Source: Larix kaempferi (Eukaryota; Streptophyta; Pinopsida; Pinales; Pinaceae). Taken from it: a stretch of 64,000 nt of DNA. Location: contig BSBM01000822.1 in assembly GCA_027924585.1 (NCBI GenBank), positions 2,622,001 to 2,686,000 of the forward strand. The letters run 5' to 3'. Below the pieces are notes generated by a model that searched no databases, was not told where the DNA came from, and was given only the letters and a program-made list of their open reading frames with translations. Positions 23,008-35,869 of the stretch are shown here, piece by piece. A program made the position numbers and the translations under genes. Position 1 is the first letter of the stretch. Every line of letters begins with the position of its first letter.

Positions 23008-24060
23008 GTGCTGTTACCTGATCCTGACTCCTCCGTTTAGGCAAACTCCTAATGAAGCCAAGGGGGGTAGACCCTAGAGTAGGAAAAAGGTTTGTAAGGC
23101 TTTTCAGTTAATGTTGATTGATTGGAAAGAGTGTTGTTTTAGGAGTTTTTGAGTTTGATGCAAATTTAAACCAAGTTTGCTCGCCAATTTAATTAAGATA
23201 CATCCACAGCATGATACCATAAAATAAACAACAATTTGTAAGATAGATAAAAAGCAAAAATTGAAATATTGTTGCTGATGAATGAGACCAGTGCTAATGG
23301 AGTCATTGATCTTTGGAGTGCTGTGCTGAAAAGACTGTTGTGCGAATGTTCTTGGTTTGTTTTATTAAGGATTTTATGGGATGAGTTGATTAATCGTGGG
23401 ATTCCCGATATACCGTGCGGTACAGGGAATATGTCCGGAATGTGATCTAAGTGGCTTTGTACAAGGACATGTGGGCTAGAATGGAGTCTCGAGAGCAGTG
23501 TTCAACACTACACCAACAAGGGTGTAGCCTAACTGTGCTCTGAGGTCGCCTCCCAGTTGTTCCCGCTTCCTTAGTCAAAATTTCCCCACTTTCGATCACT
23601 TTCGAGGCAACACCAGATTTTCGTTGGTTAAAAGGGACTTGATTTTATTAATGTGAGTGAATTAACTTAATGTGAGAAAATTAACAATTGCAACACTACC
23701 GCTTTTGATATCCCAAAGCTCATACTAGCCTGCGATGGGTAGAGCATACACAGAGTGAGCGAAGTATTCGTTCCAATTTGGTTAAACTCTCCGACAGAGC
23801 ACTCTTGATCTGCTTAAAGTGAGATTCAAGAGATTTAAAAAAAGAAGAAAAAACTCTCCGACAGATAGCACTCTTGATCTGCTTAGGCCAGGGAGATTCT
23901 TGATTTTAATTGTAATTTTAATTTTTTGAATTTTCTCCATCGAATCTAGAGTCTGCCTAGGCCAGGGAGACTCTGCCCTTCTTCCTTAATGTGCCCGACT
24001 CCCCATCTGTGACTCTGGTAGTTTGCCCTAGGGCCTGAACCGATTCTTTGTAAGACTAAG
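23008..24060 (-). mobile_element. Fragment of a diverged Tat-like LTR
   Basis: It corresponds to the part of the LTR at 38390 that starts near 38474: GTGCTGT, then GACTCCTCCGT, GAAGCCAAGGGGGGT..ACCCTA, a block with GGGAATATGTCCGGAAT, then ACCAACAAGGGTGTAGCCTAA and TTTCCCCACTTTC. These appear in the same order in both but with much divergence. A local duplication (AACTCTCCGACAGA...CTCTTGATCTGCTTA) is at 23785-23880. The ends are lost. Confidence 0.65.
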
Positions 24061-27000
24061 GTTACCAAAAAAATTGAAAAAAAATTGAAAAAACTTAAGT
24101 TTTTAACACAGTTTACAATCTTACATTATAAAATTAATTACTAACAGTCTAACACTGATACTAACTACTAAATTACTAATTACTAATTACTAAATTACTA
24201 ACAGTCTAACTCAAAATTAGGCTAATTCTGATTACTAACTCAATTAGCAATTACTAATTTCCAGAATTAATTAATTACATCATAAAACTATGATTTTTAT
24301 TAATTAATTGCAATGAAATGAGTAATTAATTACTAAAAATCAGAGTTTGTATCCCCGTTAACAACTTAACACAGTAAAAAATTAAAATGTAAATTAATTT
24401 TTATTTTTCCTTATTTGTCTAATTTGCTATTTTTAATTTTTTTGCAATTAAAGTATGCCAAAAAACGTTTTTTTTATGTTGCAGGTTCAAAGTTTCAACA
24501 AACATGCCGAAGACTTTGGATCCATTCCGGGAGTATGCAGAGCCTGTTGATCCACATAATCGACAAAAGCTAAAATGCAATTTGTGTGGGAAGGAGATGA
24601 CGGGGGGGATAAGTAGGCTCAAATACCACCTCGCACAACTTTCAGGGCACGAGGTGGATATTTGTAAAAACTCCACGCTTGAAATTATTCATAGGGCCAA
24701 ACTCGCAATTGAATGTATTGGCAAGAGGAAAGATGAAAGGGAAGCTCTCAGGCAGGAGCTTGGATTAAGAGTGTCATTAGGATCCGGGACAGCCGAACAC
24801 ACTGTAGGGGGAGTGGGGAGTGAGACCTTATCCTCATCTTCCGCCATGCATACATCTACATCTCCTTTCTTTGTTCCGAGATCCGTGCCTGGTAGACAAC
24901 CAGGTATAAGGTCAATGTAGAAGATAAATGAGAAAAAGGAAGTAGACAAACTTGTGGGTCGGTGCCTTTTATGGAGTGATATACCATTCCACTTTGCGAG
25001 GAACCCATTCTACGTTCCTATGTTTGAGGATGTTGCTATTGTTGGGCCGAGGTATAAGCCCCCCACTTATGAGGAGCTGAGAGGGCCCATCCTTGATAAT
25101 GAAAAGGGTGATTGCACTTCTAGGTTGGAGGAGCTTCGAGGTTCATGGGAGGTCACTGGATACACAGTGATGTCAGATGGTTGGACTAATACGAAGGGTA
25201 GGACCCTTCTCAATTTCTTGGTTCATTGTCCCAGGGGCATAATTTTTATAAAATCCGTGGATGCATTTGCACATATCAAAGATGCAACATTACTATGTCA
25301 ATTGTTGGATGGGTTCATCCAGGAGATAGGTCCGCAGCATGTTGTCCAAGTAATATCGAACAATGCTGCGAATTATGTGGCAGCTGGCAGGATGCTTATG
25401 GACAGGTATCCTACTTTGTTTTGGACCCCTTGTGCTGCACACTGTATCGACTTGATCTTAGAGGATATGGGAAAGATTGAGTTTATCCAGGATGTCATTG
25501 ATCCAGCAAGAAGCATCACCAAATTTATATACAATCATGCTTTTGTGCTTAGCTTGATGAGGCTTACTCGTGACAGGGAGTTGGTTCGTCCTGCCATCAC
25601 TTGCTTTGCCACTTGTTTCATCTCTCTTCAGTCTCTCCTTACTTCTATGTGGGACTTGCAGACTATGTTCCTTTCACCTGAGTGGCGTGCTTTATCGATT
25701 AGCACTAAACCGGAGGGATTAGACATATCCACACTAGTGTCATACCAAGAGAGCTTCTGGGATGGGGAGAAGGAGGTGTGTGCCATCTGTGAACCTTTGG
25801 TAAAGGTTCTTCGCTTGGTTGATGGAGACAAGCCCGCAATGGGCTACCTATATGAGGCCATGGATAGGGCCAAAGAGGCGCCTACTATGAGGACAGGGGG
25901 GATGAGGGGAAAGCGAAGCAACAATTGATATGGGCAGTGATTGATTAGCGATGGAACAACACACTTCATCACCCCATTCGTGCTGCAGGGCTATTCCTCA
26001 ACCCCGCATTCTCTTATTCCTGTGGCTTCGGGTTTGATGCAGAGGTAATGGATGGGTTCTTGGAATGTGTCCATAGGATGGTGCCAAGTGAAGCTGATCG
26101 TTCAGAGATTTCCAAGGAGTTGGAAGTCTATAGGAGGGCCATGGGAACATTTAGGTTTGAAATGGCTATCAAAGATAGGAATAACATAATGCCAAGTAAG
26201 CTTCACCTTGTTTCGAGCTCAACTTTCAAGAATGAAAATTCAATTTATTTATTTCTTTGTTTTAAATTTTAAATTTTCAATGTCTTCTCTTATGTTTCTA
26301 ACTTTCTCCAATTCATTGTAGATACTTGGTGGGAAACCTATGGCAGACGAGTACCCCATCTCCAAAAGCTTGCTGTTTAGATCCTTAGCCATACATGCAA
26401 CTCTTTTGGTTGTGAGCACAACTGGAGTGTATTTGAAAAAACACACCAGGAAGCGCAACAGGTTAGAGAATTTGAAATTAAATTCGAAATTCATTATCTA
26501 TTGTAATTTATGTCCCATGGGTAATTCTAATTTATGTATTCTAAATTCTAATTTAATAAATTTACTGTCCTCATACAGGTTGGATACGCAACACCTGAAT
26601 GATCTAGTGTATGTCTCCTACAATATCAGGTTGTGGGTGAAGCAGCTTGAGAAAAAACCTGAGGTGGAGGCCATTGACACCACTGCTGCGTGGAGAGTGG
26701 AGATTGAGGAACCTGTTATGGAGGCAGCGCCTGATTGGTTAGAGGATGATCATGATACACAGGACCCCGGAGTGAGATATGGGAGGATGAGGTGTTTGGC
26801 TTTGAGAGTGTGCCACCACCGGAGCCACCAGTAGCACAGCCACCAATAGCATAACCACCAGTAGCACATACTGGTTGCACAACCACTGGTTGCACAACCA
26901 CCGGTTGCACAACCACCAGATTCACAGCCACCAGTTTCACGGCCACAGTCTCAGCCAGAGGGACCCAGATATAGGGGCAGTGGTAGCAGTAGCAGTGGTA

Positions 27001-27709
27001 GAGGACTTGATGAGGGTGACCTAGTACCTTATCATTCTTCTAGTTCTTCTAGAGTACATCAGTTTCTAGGCACTTCTAGAGGCAGAGGACGCTAGAGTCC
27101 ACGACGACCCCCACGAGCACCTAGGGTTTCTAGCTCTAGAGGCAGAGCCATTACTAGAGCAATTACCTTTACCCGTAGAAGGGGTAGAGGGAATCCATAG
27201 TTTACTTTATTTAGTTGATTTCATTGCATATGACAATTGACTCTATGAGATACATTGATTGTATTTTTTTGGTGATTCATGAGTCGGGGACTCAAGATCG
27301 AGGACACGATTCATTTTTGATGTGATGTCTAGCGATACGTCTTATTATTTATACATCTTATATATTAGTTTTCTTTCCATATGCATGTGGCAATGTGTTT
27401 AAACTTTATTTGATGTTCTTGTTGCTTTAGATGTTTAGAAAATAAAAAAAAATGGACACGATTCGTTTTTGATGTGTGATGTCTAGCGATACGTCTTATA
27501 CATCTTATATATCAGTTTTCTTTCCATATGCATGTGGCAATGTGTTTATTTGATGTTCTTGTTACTTTAGATGTTTAGAAAATTGAAAAAAAAATATTTT
27601 TGTATTTTTTTAAGTTTGCCGATGTTTGCCGACATTTTCATCGATAAATCCGATAATTTCTTTTTGAACCCTCGGCGATATATTCGCCGACACGATATTT
27701 GTACCACTG
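24061..27709 (+). mobile_element. hAT-superfamily DNA transposon, 5' end missing, decayed
   Basis: It contains a transposase gene with a BED zinc finger and the hAT C-terminal dimerisation motif. The right end is placed at 27709 because the Copia-3 integrase frame resumes immediately after it. It ends TTTGTACCACTG, so the terminal inverted repeat would read CAGTGGTACAAA inward from that end. The next 8 bases, ATCCCTAC (27710-27717), are the expected site of the duplication. A matching left end with the same sequence is not found; AT-rich non-coding sequence from about 24060 abuts a Tat-like LTR fragment. A 152-bp direct duplication lies at 27302-27453 and 27454-27590. Confidence 0.75.
24504..27200 (+). 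pseudogene. hAT transposase gene with introns and inactivating changes
   Basis: The start is the ATG at 24504, directly after a TTGCAG acceptor. The first about 60 residues form a BED finger (LKCNLCGKEM..GISRLKYHLAQLSGHEVDIC). The central part at 24954-25928 matches the DUF659/hAT core: VMSDGWTNTKGRTLLNFLVH, SNNAANYVAAGRML and WTPCAAHCIDLILEDMGK. The C-terminal HNWSVFE motif of hAT dimerisation follows near 26425. Introns are placed at 26196-26321 (GTAAGC...TTGTAG) and 26462-26578 (GTTAGA...TACAG), restoring PNTWWETYG and KRNRLDTQHLND-type joins. The gene is broken by an in-frame TAG at 24918, a frameshift near 25900, a TAG near 25968, a TAG near 26379 and frameshifts near 26440 and 26790. 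The C-terminus is proline- and glycine/arginine-rich, ending near 27200. Confidence 0.85.
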
Positions 27710-27793
27710 ATCCCTACTCATCTCAATCTGTCTCGATCCTGGGATATAGATTCTGTAAGCCTTCAAAGACTCACTATATCCCACAAATGTACC
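27710..27793 (-). pseudogene. Copia-3 pol fragment between hAT and LTR insertions
   Basis: On the minus strand the frame reads KGTFVGYSESLKAYRIYIPG then SRQIEMSRD, the standard Copia segment just after the integrase core. It directly continues the reading frame of 35870 onward, once the LTR at 27794-35864 and one GTACC copy are removed. It stops at the hAT end. The RT, RNase H and 3' LTR of this Copia element are not found further left. Confidence 0.88.
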
Positions 27794-30700
27794 TGTTATC
27801 ACCTAACTTGTAGTTGCCCCTAGAGATGGATCCAAGATGGATGGCAGAGGGAATAGGCAACCAAAGAGGTGCAACCAAGATAGTCACGACTCCCAATGGA
27901 TGGTTGCCACGCCAATCGAGGCAATCTTCACTTTATGTTATCTAGCCCAAGACAACAAAGGGGGAGACCCAGATCCACTCCGGATAGGAGAGATCAGACC
28001 AAAACACCAGATCAAATCAAGTATAGATGAAGTTTGTAAGGTGTACGGTAAACCCTAGATCTATGGATGAAGTCACAAGATGAGTAATAGGTTGGATCAA
28101 GGGGTTTAAACAATGTAGATTTGGTCCAACATGTTTATGTGAGTGACTTATGAGGTTTGAAACAAGATCCAGGATTAGGGTACTAGTCAAAGATGAGAAA
28201 ATCCACTGCCTTGGGAACTGTGTCCAATGCAGAGTAGTTAAGGACCAAATTGGGGCTAACCTGTACCAAAGATGAGCTTGATGAGTGGATATTACAATGT
28301 CTAGGTACTCAAGCAATAAGACAAAGATCTAACCACAAGCTAACTCAACAACCCAAGAAAGTTGAATTGGCTTGAAGAAGATCAGTGCCTTGGGAAATGG
28401 GCCAAATGGAGTCGGATGTCCACCAAACTGTAGATTAGGGATGTTGAGGTGTAAAGCTAGGTGGGTCTTGAAGATCAGAATCATCCAATGGCTAGATCTC
28501 AGTAGATCTGAGATTGAAATGTATCACAAAGTGACCGAAGTGGGGCTCAACCCTCAAAATGAGGAATGGGGCCCATAAGGTGAAAATCATTGAAGTGACA
28601 CACTAGGGGTAGGTTATCAACTGTGGAGATAAAGGATTAAGTGGGATCTCACCTACCCGGGTGCTAGATCTAGTTGAACTCACCCAACCAAAGAGTGTGA
28701 CCTCACTTGGAGAGGCTAAGTTGCCTTGGGAAAGGGGTCAAATGGATGCCAATCCTCACCAAATTATAGATCCGGATTGACGTGGATGCTATAGAAGTGG
28801 GTTTTCAATATCTTACCCAAGAAGCCACTAGATCTCAGTAGATCTGAAAAATTGTAAAATGAGGGTTTTAACTTATGAGGGTTTTAATGATTTAGACAAA
28901 TGGATAGATCATGGAATGAGAAATTTACCTTGAGATCATTGGTATCACACAAACTCTAGCTGTTGAAGTGAGGTGTCCCAATAGGGATGGTAGAGGGTGG
29001 ACAGTTAGGAAGGTGTAACTAGCAACGGCCAAGTCCTCCACTCAATGAATGGAAGTCACAGCGGACAAGGCTATTGTCACTTTCGACGAGGCTCTTGGCC
29101 AAGTCGAGGGGGAGACCCTGCTCAACCAGTGATGGTTGAGAGACAAAAATACACCCAAACCCAAAAGAATAAGAGATGGAAACAAGGAATGAATGTCAGT
29201 GAACTCCTAAGTCTAAAATCAACCAACTGATGGACACAAGTGGTGAAATAGGAATGATGTAATGAGTGACCAGCAATCAAGTATGATTAGGAAATAAGAT
29301 TAGCTTAGTGATTTAATGGCTGAAATAGTCTAGGGAGTTATCATGAAATGGAATTGAATTGCTGAAGTAAAACTGCCCAAAGAAATGGTTAAACAGTAAA
29401 TTAGATGGACCTAGGGCAGCGAGAAATTGACATTTTTAATCACTTCCAACCAGCGAAACTTGATTTCTAATGATAAAATTACGTTCTGGACTCAAAACAA
29501 GAATACCCACAACCCGAAAAATGACCCAACAGTGTGACTGGCTAAAATGCCCAAGGAGGGCGAAATCAATGGGAGACCAGTGCCTAGTTCTAAGGGTAAA
29601 CGGGGTCGGAATTAAATGAAACTTGAGATATAGAGGTTTAAGCATATATCATTAGTGGGTTTACAAGAAAAACTAATTCTAACGGTTGATTTTTAATATT
29701 TTGATTTTTAGGGTTTTAGCGTAAATTTACTCTCTTTAGCAAAATGGAAATGGAAATACAAGAGAGGAGGATGAGACACCTACTTGAAACTAGCTGATAT
29801 CTCTTGTTTTGATGAGGTTTGTACGTCCCGAAGATCAAATAGAAGCGGTTGTAGAAGTCCCCAGCTGAAATCGACTTGCTCTCTCCCCATCAACTCGTCC
29901 TCCTTGCCTGTCAACACTAGTGGACAGAAATCAAATTAGTATGATAAGCAAGTGGAAATCTACAGCAATACCAATAAAAGATGAAAGAAAATGCTTGGCT
30001 GAAATAGCAAAAACACTTCCCTTGTATTACCAATTCGGAGAATGGAGCAGCAGTGGCAACCAAATGGTGCGCCCTCCTCCAAGACTTTAAGCTTGTTGCA
30101 AACAATGGTGAGTAATACAGTGCTAGAAACATCCACCAACTACAAGTAGTGCATCAAGATAGTATGGCAATCAACAATATCAAGAGAGTATCACACAAGA
30201 ACCAAGCAAGAGCAGCAACGTTTCTCTTCTATTCAACTCCAAAAATGCCAAGAGCATTGGTACAATGGGTGAGTGCCTTCTCTTATAGAGAGAGGCCACT
30301 CTCACAACAAGTTTCCCCCAAAATGGAGGGATGGGATTTAATCCCCAATGATCAAAACGAATGGAGGAGATGCCTCCTCATGGGGGTGCGAATTGCCCAA
30401 GGAGAGCGCACATGTGGAGAGGGGGTCCCCTTGTGGGGCCCCTACAATACATACAATGTGGTTGGGGGGTGTCTATAGGGTGTTTTATCCCCCCAACTCA
30501 CTATACCAAGGTCCCACATAGACAAGAACCATCAAAAACGAATTTGCCAAGGAGGAAAAATGCCCCCAATGGGGAAATTCGACCCATGTAGTGAGCTGGC
30601 CCAATGGAGGGACCCACAATGTACAAATGCCATGTTAAACATTACCAATTTACCTTAGGAATCACCCCTTTATTTGCCAACCATTGATTTTTACCCTTTG

Positions 30701-33700
30701 CTATAGTTGCCTTTGTCAATTTCTGATTTTCCATGTATTTTATTGCTGAAGATGAAATTTGGGCGTTTGACCCACCTAGAGTGCCCAGATTGCCGAACCG
30801 TCTACTGCAATGTGATCGTGGACCCCAAAAATAGTAGGAATGACCACTCGAACGATCCCGATCCATCACTTAGGCATTATTTGCCCAAAATCCATGATTT
30901 TTAATTAAAACAGGTCATTAATGACCAATAATAATTAAAAATCTCACAAACGCCTTGATCTTTTTGCATTCTGTCACTTGGAAGCTCATATGGGTCCCTT
31001 GTAGATAATAATTGACCAAAATCGAAATTCCGGTTGCAACATTTTTTCGGGCCCATTTTTGGCCTAGTCAACCTAGTTTGACCAAGTCAAATCTGGTCAA
31101 TAATGGTGCTAGCTGAATACCTGTATGCAATCATGGAGTGAAAGGCTTCCTTATACAAGTTAGTATATTACTAAACATCATGATAATAATATGGTGATAA
31201 AAAACTGCATTAAATCTCGGAAAATACAAGATCCCAGGTGAGGTGGGCCCACCACATCCAAAAAGGCTCAACTGCTATGCACAACCTATAGACTTGACCA
31301 CCTAGCTGACTTTGGGTGATGTGGAATACATGGCGAAGGATAAGGGATGACAAGGATGAGGATCATGTGACCGTTTGGATAACTCGGGAAAGTAGGGTCC
31401 ACTAAGATAAGTATACCATGACAAAACATGGGGAATGGCGGTGCCTCACAGATGGGTATAGTGCAGGGAAACCGCCACTGGTAATCTGACAAGTATCTCA
31501 CATCTCACATCCGTGCCCGAAGACTCTGTGAGGTTCTTTTCTAGAGCCGCCAAACTGGGTGTCTGGCAAACCGCAACTTGAGACTCTAGGGGACAATCTT
31601 GAGCTTGTCCCTTGCTCCCTCTCACCTCCTTGCCCCACAGGACTAGGTGAGGAAAAACCACTACAAATGCTGACATGTATGGCTGACCTGTGCCCATGTG
31701 TGTTTATAAACACATTGCATGGATTTTACAATGAGTTTCATACTTAGCCCTTTTTCGGCTAGATTTACATTTACAAAAAGCCTTTTGGCTTGCTTTACAT
31801 TTCTTCATTTCTTCAATTTACATCAAGGCCCTCTTGGGCTACATACATATCTTAATAGATATAATCATGGTGTTCATACTGCAAAGTAATGGGGGTGAGC
31901 AATACATGCTTCAATGACCAATGGGGAACACCCGGTGAGGCTACACAATCCTAACTGCATTGCAACATCGGGGGCAACTGACAGGAGCAAATCCCAGGTT
32001 TGAGAGTGCATCTCACACACTAAAGAACCGAGGCACAATAGACAGGGAATCATGGCATACTCAGAGATTAGTGGGGAAAGGGATCCTCAAAGTCACAAAT
32101 CAGAATCCAAGTCGGGAAAGAATGTCATGTATGAGTCGGATGGATGGAGAAGGTGAAGGTGGATCCAAAGTCAGCTGCCTAGGGGGACTAAATGACCAAG
32201 TCTATACCAGGAATAGGGGTGTAACCCGGTGTGCATATAACAGGAGCCTACTAGGAAGGGGTGGACTGACATCACCAAGGGCCCAATCACATATCATAAA
32301 AACTAGATCACAAAATCAATCATCATATGTAGAGTTAGTGTACTATCGTGCATAAACAAGTCTAAGCAACAATCATGAGCAATATATATAAAATGTAATA
32401 CCTGCCGCACCATATACTTGCTGCTGAGGCTATCTCTGAACTGGATCTCTGCTGAATCCGGGCACAAATAGTAAACACGCAATACTTTGTGATAGTCTCA
32501 ATTAGAACAAGACTAGGCAACTGTCTCAATGGGCTCATATCAAAGCCTGGCATGGAAGGGTGACCCTGTGGTAAATGCTAAGTAACATGTCTGTACCACT
32601 ATACAACTAACTGTCCCCTTTGATATATTTGCTAGTGGCAATCTGAACAAAACTGTGTGCCTACTCTGAAGGCATCGGATCTCTGATTTGGAAAAAAAAG
32701 TACTGTGCGGTCCTTGGCCACACAGTCTGCAGTATGGTAGCTCCAGCTAACATAGATGTGATAACAGTCATACCTGTGTGATTTATGAGGTTGCCTTTGA
32801 TGTTGAGGAGCATTCCTGCAGAAATCAAATGAGAGATTGTTGATTTTGCTTGCCAAAAAGATGATGCCCTAGCCCACATGTGCGCCCTCCTCTGCTTGTC
32901 AAACCAAGGAAATCGATTCAATCAGAAAGATCAAGCATGGAGGAAATACAAGCGAAATGCAATAGCAACATGAAGTAGAAGGTCAGAGACAATAATACTC
33001 CCTGTTACCAATGAAGAAATCCAAGAAAGAAGTAGGGAGGGTCCTCCCCTACCAATACGTCCTCCTCAAATCAATTCGGCCTCCACCTGTAGATGACAAA
33101 ATCGTGGAACAAAAGATAGCAAGACAATATCTTCAATAACCCAGTGCAAAGGAAGAATAAACGAATGAAATCCAAAAGCATTCACCACAACACAATAGAT
33201 AGATGCAATAGTATTTTTCTATTCCAATAATTTAGAGCCAAAAGTCCCCTTTACAATGAGAAGCTCTCTCCTTTAAATAGGATGGAGAGAGGCCACAATC
33301 CTAACCATTTTTTGAATGAGTGGCTAAGATTAAAAGATCAAATGATCTAATCAATGGTTGAGATGAGCTCAACAATACAATACATGGATCAACTCAATAA
33401 TACAATATAATAATGGACAAATCACCCATAATAAGGGGGTCCCACCAAATGTCAATGATAAATCATAAGAAATAGCTCATGGTGGGTCCAAGGGGTAATT
33501 TTTAACACCCTTGGTCAATCCCCATAGCACAATAATATAAAATAATTACTCTAGACACCAAATCGTGCCTCTCTGGGAAAGTCGTGAGCCTTAGGAGGCT
33601 CCATAAATCATCATAAAATGCCAAAAGTGATGGGTGTGGGTCCCACTGAAAGTTGAAACTGCTGGAGAAGGTGTGGAAGACATCCCACTCATCATCAATC

Positions 33701-35864
33701 ATCATCCCATGCCATAACCTTGCCTCAGTAACCCAAATTGAATTCCTCTGTAGCCATTTTTACCATTTCTGGACTGCCTCGAGAAGTGTGAAACTGCCCA
33801 AACTGCCTCCCGGAGTCCCTGCGCTGTCAAGGTAAGCTCACCAATGTGTCTGGGAGGGGGGTAATATGGTAATAACAAGTGGCTGGACCACCCCCTCCAT
33901 GTACAACGCCCTAGGTGAACCAATCAAATCTCATCACTGCTCTGACAGGCCAAAACTGCACTAGGATAGCCAACTGAGGCTAAATCATCATTGTAACTGC
34001 TCGGAACTGAAAACAGACTATCTCATTGGACTCATAGAGCCCAAATCCATCTAAGATGTGTACTCATACACCATATGGATCTCTGCATGATCATATAATA
34101 TATCCAATATGCCCAGACAGATGAAATAATAATAATTTGTAAATGATCAAATAATGCTGAAAGCCACAAATCATCATCATAAACCTGTATCTGCTGCATA
34201 GAACCATCATGTACCTGTACATAGACCATATACCATCTATTTGCATCATCTAGGGTCTGCAACCTCATGTCCTGTAGTTGACTTTTGGTGAAACTGGGTT
34301 TGACCAAGTCAACATGACCAAAATATAACTCAAACTGTCATCAAGCTGCTGCAAGGTGTCAAAGGTTAAAATATGCTTTACAATCCATTCGAAAAGCAAT
34401 TATAACAAATAACAATCATTACTGGCGATCTAAATCAAAATATAGTAAGTCATTAATTATTATTATTACTCAGACTAGACTTTCAAGACCATACTCACCT
34501 CATAGTTGTGACCATTTTGCTAGTGAAGGATGAAGGCTATAAGTAGAATAACTAGGCTAAGGGCTGACTTACTGACTTCACACTGTGACACTTTGGAAAT
34601 GGAAAGGGAATACACACTATAGCATATACTGAATGAGCAAAAACACAGGGAATGACGGTGTCTCACAAATGGGTAAGTTGTTGAAAGAGTGTTTATTCAC
34701 CTTGGCAGATGCGCACAATCCATAATACAAATGAGGCCAGCAATCTTTTTGATATAGAGTTTAAGTTCCATTGCTTTTTGGGCCTATAGTTTCCATAGCC
34801 TTTGATCTATGTGTGTTTATAAACACATTGCATAGATTTACATTTCATTAGGCTTCTTGCTGCAGGTGTGTTTTTAAGGCACTTGTTTACCTGAGCACTT
34901 CTAGGTGTGTCTTTGGACAACTTGTTTACCTAGGTATTTACATTTCACAATAGATATAACATTTGATATTTCATAGCCATTTTCATTTGGCTTGCCTTTC
35001 ATTCATGTGTGTTGAGAAACACATTGCATGAATGGGCTTTCATACAAGATACAACATTTTATTTCCATACTTTGTATTCATGGTAGCACTAAAAGTTTCA
35101 GGTTTAGTCAACAACATCTTTAGTGACTAGGGGGACTTCATGAGGAAATCCAACTTACCAAAAGTAAGTTTTGTCACCAACTCAGAGCCGAGACACAATA
35201 AACAAGGGAGCTCATCCAATACAGAGGCTACATCGGGGAAAGGTCCTCCATGCTACTAGTCAAGTAGTAAGTCAAGGTAAATAACAAACTGGCTAGGTAA
35301 TTGATGGATGAAGATAGTGAATAATGAGACCAACACAAGCAAGCCAAAGTATGGTGGGAATGATCATCTCTAATCTCCCTAAGGAGGGTAAAGATGAGTA
35401 TGGGACAAGAACTTCTAAGTTTGAGTAGGGACAAATATGATATATATATATAAAAGTACAACCAGGTCCACATATCTATATGATCGCCAGATCATGATAC
35501 TAAATGCTAAGACATGCTAGAAGAATGAACATAAAAGCAATATAACCACAACACCATAATATACTTGCTGAGTCATATACTTGAATGCTCATCATCTGAG
35601 CCATCATCTGTCCTCTGAAACTACTGCTATAACTCTAGGCAATACTGACTGCTCTGTATAAATGGCTAAATAGCTACATCGGTCATCTCTTTGAGTGTCC
35701 TGAGACTCAGTCATGGCACGGGGAATAAAACTGCTGTCCATAATCTGATAGTGATCCATAGTAGATGCTCATCTCAGCATCTCAATGCAAGGGAACTGGC
35801 TGAATAGTGTATTAGAATCAGAAAAATAATGTATGGTAGCCCGGCTACTATATATGTGATAATA
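27794..35864. mobile_element. TGTTATCAC-family LTR (about 4.24 kb) carrying a nested relative
   Basis: It starts TGTTATCAC and ends GTGATAATA (the usual C before the last A is T) and is flanked by the 5-bp duplication GTACC at 27789-27793 and 35865-35869. It inserted into the Copia-3 integrase gene, whose frame is continuous across the site. After removing the nested element at 28940-32766 it is about 4.24 kb and aligns with 18457-23007. No pol or gag sequence is present, so it is a solo-type LTR. TTTAAATAGGA near 33273 may be the promoter. Confidence 0.85.
28940..32766. mobile_element. Nested, diverged TGTTATCAC-family LTR, about 3.83 kb
   Basis: It starts TGGTATCAC and ends GTGATAACA, with flanking ATCAT (28935-28939) and GTCAT (32767-32771), a target duplication with one mismatch. 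Blocks in family order are present: GGGGGAGACCC near 29110, the TGTGTTTATAAACACA palindrome at 31699, an ACCGAGGCACAATAGACAGGGAA block near 32026 and a TATGGTAGCTCCAGCTAACATA block near the end. The flanking outer-LTR sequence joins smoothly when it is removed. It carries no element gene. Confidence 0.6.
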
Positions 35865-35869
35865 GTACC

